Assembly (NCBI GenBank): GCA_019424865.1
Contig: JAHYYS010000082.1
Span: 1-9,617 of the forward strand
Reading direction: 5' to 3'
DNA from: a bacterium
Lineage (GTDB): Bacteria; Bacillota; Clostridia; Oscillospirales; Oscillospiraceae
DNA length: 9,617 nucleotides
The translations under genes and the position numbers were made by a program. Shown piece after piece: positions 5,954 through 9,617 of this stretch. Within the stretch, counting starts at the first letter, position 1. Every line of letters starts with the position of its first letter. The notes beneath the pieces were generated by a model. The model saw nothing but the letters and a program-made list of their open reading frames with translations, was not told the origin of the DNA and searched no databases.

Positions 5954-7066
5954 CTATGCCGGTTCGGACAGCTGCATAATGCGCGCCCGCAGCGCCCCCC
6001 ACAGTCCAAGACTGGGCGCCTCATTCCGGGGCGCCGCCCCGGTCACCAACGGGACCCGGGCCAGCTCCTCCCCCGCCAGGGTATAGACCGCCTCGCCCAC
6101 CGGCGTGCCGGCGGGCACCGGGGCCTCCAGGGAGTGAACGTGCAGCTCTATCTCTGCCTGCACCTGCTCCCCCGGGGCCAGGGCCGCGCCCGCACCCGCC
6201 GCCGCCGTCACGGTACACAGAGGCAGCAGGCTCCCCGTCACCGGCAGACGCCCCAGAATCTGCCCCTCCTCCGCCAGCGAAACCCGGGTATAGCCCGAAA
6301 ATCCGAAGTCAAACAGCGCCTGGTGGTCCCGCCAGTCGTCAGGATCACACAGGGTGACACAGATCAGGGTCATTCCGTCCCGCCGGGCGGCTGACACCAG
6401 CGTGCGGCCGGCCGCCTCGGTATAGCCGGTTTTCAGGCCAACGCACCCCTCATACCGCCACAGCAGCTTGTTGTGGTTGGTAAAGGTGCGCCCCTCCATG
6501 GTAACGGATTTGGCGGACACCATGCCGGCGAGCGTCTCATTCTTCAAACAGGCCCGGGCCAGCAGGGCCATATCATAGGCACTGGAATAGTGGGCCTCCC
6601 CGTCCAGTCCGTTTGGATTTTCAAAGTGGGTGTCAGACATTCCCAGCTCTGCGGCCTTCCGGTTCATCCGCTCCACAAAGGCCTCCACGCTTCCGGCGCA
6701 GAAGCCGGCCACCGCCAGGGCGGCATCATTGCCCGAGCGCAGCAGCATTCCGTACAGCAGTGTCTCCAGGCGCACCTGCTCCCCCGGCTTTAAATAGATG
6801 GAGGAGCCCTCGGCCCCCGCCCACTTGGGGGCAATGGTCACGACCTCGTCCAGCCGGTGCCCCGACTCCAGCGCCACCAGCGCGGTCATCAGCTTGGTGG
6901 TGCTGGCAATGAGCCGCCGCTGGCGGGCGTTTGACTCATAGAGCACCCGGCCGCTGTCCGCGTCCATCAAAACAGCGCTGGCGGCGCTGGTTCCAACGGC
7001 AAATACTGCGGGGGAAACTCCCAAAAACAAAGCGGCCGCCAGCGCCGCTCCCACAAGACGCTTCAA
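5954..7066 (-). CDS. dacF: Secreted D-alanyl-D-alanine carboxypeptidase (DacF/DacB type, PBP5-like)
   Basis: This 370-residue serine peptidase of the S11 family trims the terminal D-Ala from peptidoglycan stem peptides outside the membrane. The signal peptide is at residues 1-23 (KR, hydrophobic core, AVFA cleavage site). All three penicillin-binding motifs are present: STTK (S55, K58), SGN (111-113) and KTG (212-214). A PBP5-type beta-rich C-terminal domain follows (about 270-345), then a short amphipathic tail (LWGALRARIMQL) that could anchor it peripherally to the membrane. The start is TTG at 7066, with GAGGTG 7 nt upstream. The next Met would remove the signal peptide. Lying between gerW and rluB, it is probably a sporulation-related carboxypeptidase that lowers cross-linking of cortex or forespore wall. 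DacF versus DacB cannot be decided here. I found no convincing promoter in the 141-bp upstream gap. Confidence 0.93.
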   Translation of the reverse strand: MKRLVGAALAAALFLGVSPAVFAVGTSAASAVLMDADSGRVLYESNARQRRLIASTTKLMTALVALESGHRLDEVVTIAPKWAGAEGSSIYLKPGEQVRLETLLYGMLLRSGNDAALAVAGFCAGSVEAFVERMNRKAAELGMSDTHFENPNGLDGEAHYSSAYDMALLARACLKNETLAGMVSAKSVTMEGRTFTNHNKLLWRYEGCVGLKTGYTEAAGRTLVSAARRDGMTLICVTLCDPDDWRDHQALFDFGFSGYTRVSLAEEGQILGRLPVTGSLLPLCTVTAAAGAGAALAPGEQVQAEIELHVHSLEAPVPAGTPVGEAVYTLAGEELARVPLVTGAAPRNEAPSLGLWGALRARIMQLSEPA

Positions 7067-7151
7067 TCCCTGTCACCTCATTGCAGTTATGAGCTGAGAG
7101 TAGTATCGTCCCTGCGGGCTGTTTTTTGCGCGGAAAATTTTTGTTTCGTCC

Positions 7152-7184
7152 GCCCTGTCCCGCTGTCGCAAAAACGGACAGGGC
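7152..7184 (-). repeat. 9-bp inverted repeat in the dac leader, competing with the upstream hairpin
   Basis: Perfect arms GCCCTGTCC (7152-7160) and GGACAGGGC (7176-7184) enclose a 15-nt loop. The 5' arm of this stem on the mRNA (7184-7176) shares bases 7180-7184 with the 3' arm of the hairpin at the end of gerW, so only one of the two can form. No U-run follows this stem, so alone it would not terminate. Confidence 0.5.
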
Positions 7185-7209
7185 CCCAAGGTATGTTTCC
7201 CCGGGCCCT
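7170..7209 (-). terminator. Possible weak intrinsic terminator at the end of gerW
   Basis: On the minus strand AGGGCCC (7209-7203, overlapping the gerW stop codon) pairs perfectly with GGGCCCT (7186-7180) around a 16-nt loop. After GTCCG comes TTTTT (7174-7170). The stem is short but all GC apart from one pair, and the U-run starts 5 nt late, so termination would be partial. It would separate the scpA-scpB-ytfI-gerW transcript from dac. Confidence 0.35.
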
Positions 7210-7630
7210 AGTCGGCGAAATCGCCTTTGGAGGGCTCCTGGTCCTTTTTCTCCTGCTGGCGCTGGATAAAGTCCGTCACCTTGTCCACCACCTCCGGAAC
7301 GGTCTCAATCACCCGGTCCGCCGTGGTCATGGGGCCGGGTGCCACCGGCAGCAGCTTTACCGTTCCCTCCCGGATCACCAGAAAGGCCACCGGCTCCAGC
7401 TTGGCGCTGGCTCCTCCTCCGCCGCCAAAGCTGCTCTCGCCCGCGGCCTGCTTTTTCGTGGAAAACTCCGTCCCGCCGCTGGCCACACCCACGGACAGGC
7501 GGGACACCGGAATCAGCGTCACGCCCTCCGCCTGGATGGGGGTACCGATGACGGCGTTGGCATCCGCCACCGCCTTGAGATGCTCGATGGTTGCCCCCAT
7601 CAGATCGCTCACTGGATTATTCTTCTCCAT
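7208..7630 (-). CDS. gerW: GerW/YtfJ-family sporulation protein
   Basis: This 140-residue protein belongs to the GerW (YtfJ) family, found in spore formers. In B. subtilis it is needed for proper spore germination. Visible family features are the N-terminal helix with VSDLMGATIEHLKAVADANAVIG (about 7-29), the TLIPVSRLSVGVASGG strand region (38-53), the glycine run FGGGGGASAKLEPVAFLVI (68-86) and a charged C-terminal helix ending EKKDQEPSKGD. It has no signal peptide or membrane segment. ATG at 7630 lies 4 nt after the DUF2953 stop, and its ribosome site is weak (GGCGG 9 nt upstream), which suggests coupling to the gene before it. The pairing with a DUF2953 protein matches the ytfI-ytfJ pair of B. 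subtilis. The biochemical role of the family is unknown to me. Confidence 0.92.
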   Translation of the reverse strand: MEKNNPVSDLMGATIEHLKAVADANAVIGTPIQAEGVTLIPVSRLSVGVASGGTEFSTKKQAAGESSFGGGGGASAKLEPVAFLVIREGTVKLLPVAPGPMTTADRVIETVPEVVDKVTDFIQRQQEKKDQEPSKGDFAD

Positions 7631-7634
7631 ATCT

Positions 7635-8273
7635 TCAAGCCGCCTTTCTGTGCTGTCGTTTCAACTTTCTCTCCCTGCGCACGGCAAGGACCGTTTTCAG
7701 GCCCCGGATGCCAAAATACACCCCCAGCCGCACCAGCTGTCCCATTTTGATGGACAGGGCCGCGGCGGCCCGCAGGGTCATGCCCTCCGCCTCGAACTCT
7801 ATTTTAACCCCGGCATATCCGTCTTTTACATCAAAGGCCGCCGTCAAAGGCTCCCACAGGGTACCCAGCACGGCGCAGGCCTGTCCATAAATCAACGCGG
7901 CATCCCCCGGATCCGGGGCCCCGGCCGTCAGCTCCAGGCGAAGGGTATCGACCCGAAGCCTGCGACCAAGCTGTCCGGCCGCCTCCAGCGCAACGGGGAG
8001 CAGGCCCCTGGCATAGGCAAGGGCGCCGCCGGCCTGGGACAAAAACGGGGGCTCTTCCGGCGGCTCCGGCCCCGGAGCGCCCTTTTCCTTCTTTTCTTTT
8101 CTCTTTCGCTGCTTTGGCCTTCTCTTCAGCGGGAACACCAAAATGCGAAGGGCGCCCAGCCGCACCCACAGCCGCAGGCCCTCCCGGCCATACTCCGCCC
8201 GGCAGCCCAGCCTGATCTGGCCCAAAAGCCACAGAATCAGCGCCAGGACGGCCAGCACGCCCAGGGCCCTCAC
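7635..8273 (-). CDS. ytfI: DUF2953 membrane-anchored protein (YtfI-like)
   Basis: This 212-residue protein has one N-terminal membrane helix (residues 3-20, GVLAVLALILWLLGQI). A short beta-rich stretch follows (WVRLGALRILVFPLK), then a very basic, low-complexity linker (50-66, many K and R, then GPEPPEEPP). The C-terminal domain has DAALIYGQACAVLG (about 122-135) and FEAEGMTLRAAAALSIKMGQL, which resemble DUF2953. Function is unknown. B. subtilis YtfI, of this family, is encoded beside YtfJ (GerW), and here it sits directly before gerW. The start is GTG at 8273, which overlaps the scpB stop as GTGA, with a GGGGG stretch about 7 nt upstream. Family assignment rests on weak sequence motifs plus strong synteny. 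Confidence 0.8.
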   Translation of the reverse strand: MRALGVLAVLALILWLLGQIRLGCRAEYGREGLRLWVRLGALRILVFPLKRRPKQRKRKEKKEKGAPGPEPPEEPPFLSQAGGALAYARGLLPVALEAAGQLGRRLRVDTLRLELTAGAPDPGDAALIYGQACAVLGTLWEPLTAAFDVKDGYAGVKIEFEAEGMTLRAAAALSIKMGQLVRLGVYFGIRGLKTVLAVRRERKLKRQHRKAA

Positions 8274-8887
8274 GGCTGATCCCCCGCCTGTTCCGGCGTC
8301 CGCTTCTCCTCTTCCTCCTGCCGCAGGCGGGCCACCGCCGCCTCCAGCTCCAGGGTCATCTGCCCCCCCTCCTGGGAGGAATCAGGCAGCTGAGGCAGCT
8401 CCTCCAGGCTGGACAGGCCGAAGGAGCGCAGAAAATTCCTGGTGGTGCGGAAGAGTACCGGCCGGCCGGGCACCGACAGCCGGCCCGCCTCCTCGATCAG
8501 CTCCCGCTCCAGCAGCAGCCCCACCGTATAGGAGCTGTCCACCCCCCGCACCTGATCCACATAGGCCCGGGTTACCGGCTGGTAGTAGGCAATAATCGCC
8601 AGCACCTCCAGCGCCGGCTGGGACAGTCTGGCCGGCTTCCGGCTCTCCAGCGTCCGGCGAATCCAGGAGGCATACTCCGGCGCGGAGCACATCTGATAGC
8701 TGGTGTCCAGCCGCAGCACCCGGATGCCCCGGCGCTCATAGCTGTACCGGTCCATCAGCCGCTGGGCCACTGCGTCCAGGGTGGGCCGGTCCACCTCCAG
8801 CCCCAGGCACAGCCGCTCCACCGGCACCGGCTCCCCGGCGGCGAAGAGCACCCCCTCCAGGGCCGCTTCCAATTCCTTTAATTCCAA
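8270..8887 (-). CDS. scpB: Segregation and condensation protein B
   Basis: This 205-residue subunit forms, with ScpA and SMC, the bacterial condensin that compacts and segregates chromosomes. Two winged-helix domains are visible. The first (about 1-80) has LEGVLFAAGEPV and RGIRVLRLDTSYQMCSAPEYASWI. The second has the family signature LSQPALEVLAIIAYYQPVTR (about 88-107), followed by VRGVDSSYTVGLLLERELIEEAGR and RPVLFRTTRNFLRSFGL. The C-terminal tail is acidic and unstructured. The start is TTG at 8887 with AAGGGGG 8 nt upstream. No in-frame ATG exists between it and the scpA stop, and the LEGVLFAAG segment must be included. It lies 18 nt after scpA, as is usual, and its stop overlaps the next start (GTGA). 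Confidence 0.95.
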   Translation of the reverse strand: MELKELEAALEGVLFAAGEPVPVERLCLGLEVDRPTLDAVAQRLMDRYSYERRGIRVLRLDTSYQMCSAPEYASWIRRTLESRKPARLSQPALEVLAIIAYYQPVTRAYVDQVRGVDSSYTVGLLLERELIEEAGRLSVPGRPVLFRTTRNFLRSFGLSSLEELPQLPDSSQEGGQMTLELEAAVARLRQEEEEKRTPEQAGDQP

Positions 8888-8905
8888 GCCTCCCGCCCCC
8901 TTGCG

Positions 8906-9617
8906 TCATTCACTGTCCGAGGTGACCTCCAGCTGTTCCCCGCCCTGTTCCTGGGTGTAGGTCACCGTACAGTCCTCCTCCGTGCCGGCCAGGCGCAGCC
9001 GCCTGGCCTTGCACAGCTCCAGCACCGCCAAAAAGGTGGCCACCACCTCCGAGCGGCTCCGGCTGCCCTTGAACAGGGCGCGGAACCGGGTCACGCCGCC
9101 GGTCACCAGCCTGCGCAGGATCTCCCCCGCCTTCTCCGCCACCGGATAGGGCTCTCGCCCCACGATGCCCTGAAAAGCCGCCATGGGAGGCGGCAGGCGG
9201 TTATCCGCCCGGCTGAGAACCCCCTTCATGGCCCGGAGCAGATCCTCCTTGTCGTGGACATAGCGATAGGTCCGGTCGGGCTGCAGGGGCTCGGGGACCT
9301 TGGTGATAAAATCCAATCCATAGCGGAAGCGGTCGTCCAGGGCCGGAATGACCGCCTTCAGCTTTATATAGTTTTCGTTGCGCTGATGGGCTTCCAGGGT
9401 GGCGATCAGCTGCTCCATCTCGCTGACGGCCTCCTCATCGTGGATGGACAGCAGCATTCTGGTCTTGATATAGACCAGATGGGAGGCCATGGCCACAAAA
9501 TCGCTGGCCACCTCCAAATCCATCTCCCGGCGCTGGTGCATCCACTGGAGATACTGGTCCAGAATCAGGGAGATCTGGATGTCCTTGATCTCCATTTTGT
9601 TTTTGCTCAGCAGGTGC
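8906..9617 (-). CDS. scpA: Segregation and condensation protein A (partial, N-terminus off the right edge)
   Basis: The visible 236 residues read HLLSKNKMEIKDIQISLI from the window edge, which is the known ScpA N-terminal region. About 15-25 residues, including the GPLDLLL segment, should lie outside. ATG at 9595 is therefore an internal methionine and not the start. ScpA is the kleisin that bridges the SMC heads and binds ScpB. Seen are the N-terminal helical domain (ILDQYLQWM, EVASDFVAMASHLVYIKTRMLL), a variable acidic and loop-rich middle, and the C-terminal winged helix that binds the SMC head cap (SEVVATFLAVLELCKARRLRL), followed by a short acidic tail. It is the first gene of the scpA-scpB-ytfI-gerW run in the window. 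Confidence 0.95.
   Translation of the reverse strand, partial: HLLSKNKMEIKDIQISLILDQYLQWMHQRREMDLEVASDFVAMASHLVYIKTRMLLSIHDEEAVSEMEQLIATLEAHQRNENYIKLKAVIPALDDRFRYGLDFITKVPEPLQPDRTYRYVHDKEDLLRAMKGVLSRADNRLPPPMAAFQGIVGREPYPVAEKAGEILRRLVTGGVTRFRALFKGSRSRSEVVATFLAVLELCKARRLRLAGTEEDCTVTYTQEQGGEQLEVTSDSE

Noticed and set aside
7067..7140. Promoter (sigma-A or a sporulation sigma factor) for dac
   Set aside because: GATACT and CATAAC look -10-like, but no -35 element at acceptable spacing was found, so I do not annotate one.
7227..8279. 350-codon open frame on the plus strand
   Set aside because: It is antisense to gerW and ytfI, both supported by motif and synteny, and its composition is that of a shadow frame.
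1..9617. CRISPR array, insertion sequence, tRNA, rRNA or phage genes
   Set aside because: No direct-repeat array, transposase motif, terminal inverted repeats of an insertion sequence, tRNA cloverleaf or rRNA sequence was recognised. The window is densely filled with housekeeping genes.

Overview
The window is an ordinary stretch of bacterial chromosome, GC-rich, with every recognisable gene on the minus strand. It looks like a spore-forming member of the Clostridia, probably a GC-rich Oscillospiraceae-type gut anaerobe. The evidence is a GerW/YtfJ sporulation protein next to scpA-scpB, an IspH protein fused in frame to ribosomal protein S1, and a cmk-plsC-ispH/rpsA order known from Clostridia. 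The assignment is inferred from gene content and not from a database match. I see no mobile element, CRISPR array, tRNA or rRNA.

In transcription order (right to left): scpA (N-terminus cut by the right edge) and scpB encode the non-SMC condensin subunits. They are followed, with a short gap or overlap, by a DUF2953 membrane protein (YtfI-like) and gerW. A 141-bp gap with two mutually exclusive hairpins separates these from a secreted D-Ala-D-Ala carboxypeptidase (dac). An rRNA pseudouridine synthase of the RluB/RsuA family follows dac. A sigma-A-type promoter beside a 10-bp inverted repeat then starts a second block: an RpiR-family regulator, an HI0933/BaiN-like flavoprotein, cytidylate kinase, a PlsC-type acyltransferase and the IspH-S1 fusion, whose C-terminus is cut by the left edge.

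Functionally the right block combines chromosome segregation, sporulation, wall remodelling and rRNA modification. The left block combines nucleotide, phospholipid and isoprenoid metabolism with translation. Several junctions are GTGA or ATGA stop/start overlaps, which suggests translational coupling. GTG or TTG starts are used by four genes.

The most interesting signal lies inside the ispH half of the fusion gene. A promoter-like element with A-tracts upstream, and a perfect AAGGAGG Shine-Dalgarno before an in-frame ATG at the fusion junction, could together allow separate synthesis of S1. The only three ATA isoleucine codons of the visible reading frame sit exactly at these two places. The second point of interest is the operator-like palindrome at the RpiR regulator's own promoter. 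No obviously new multi-gene system is present.
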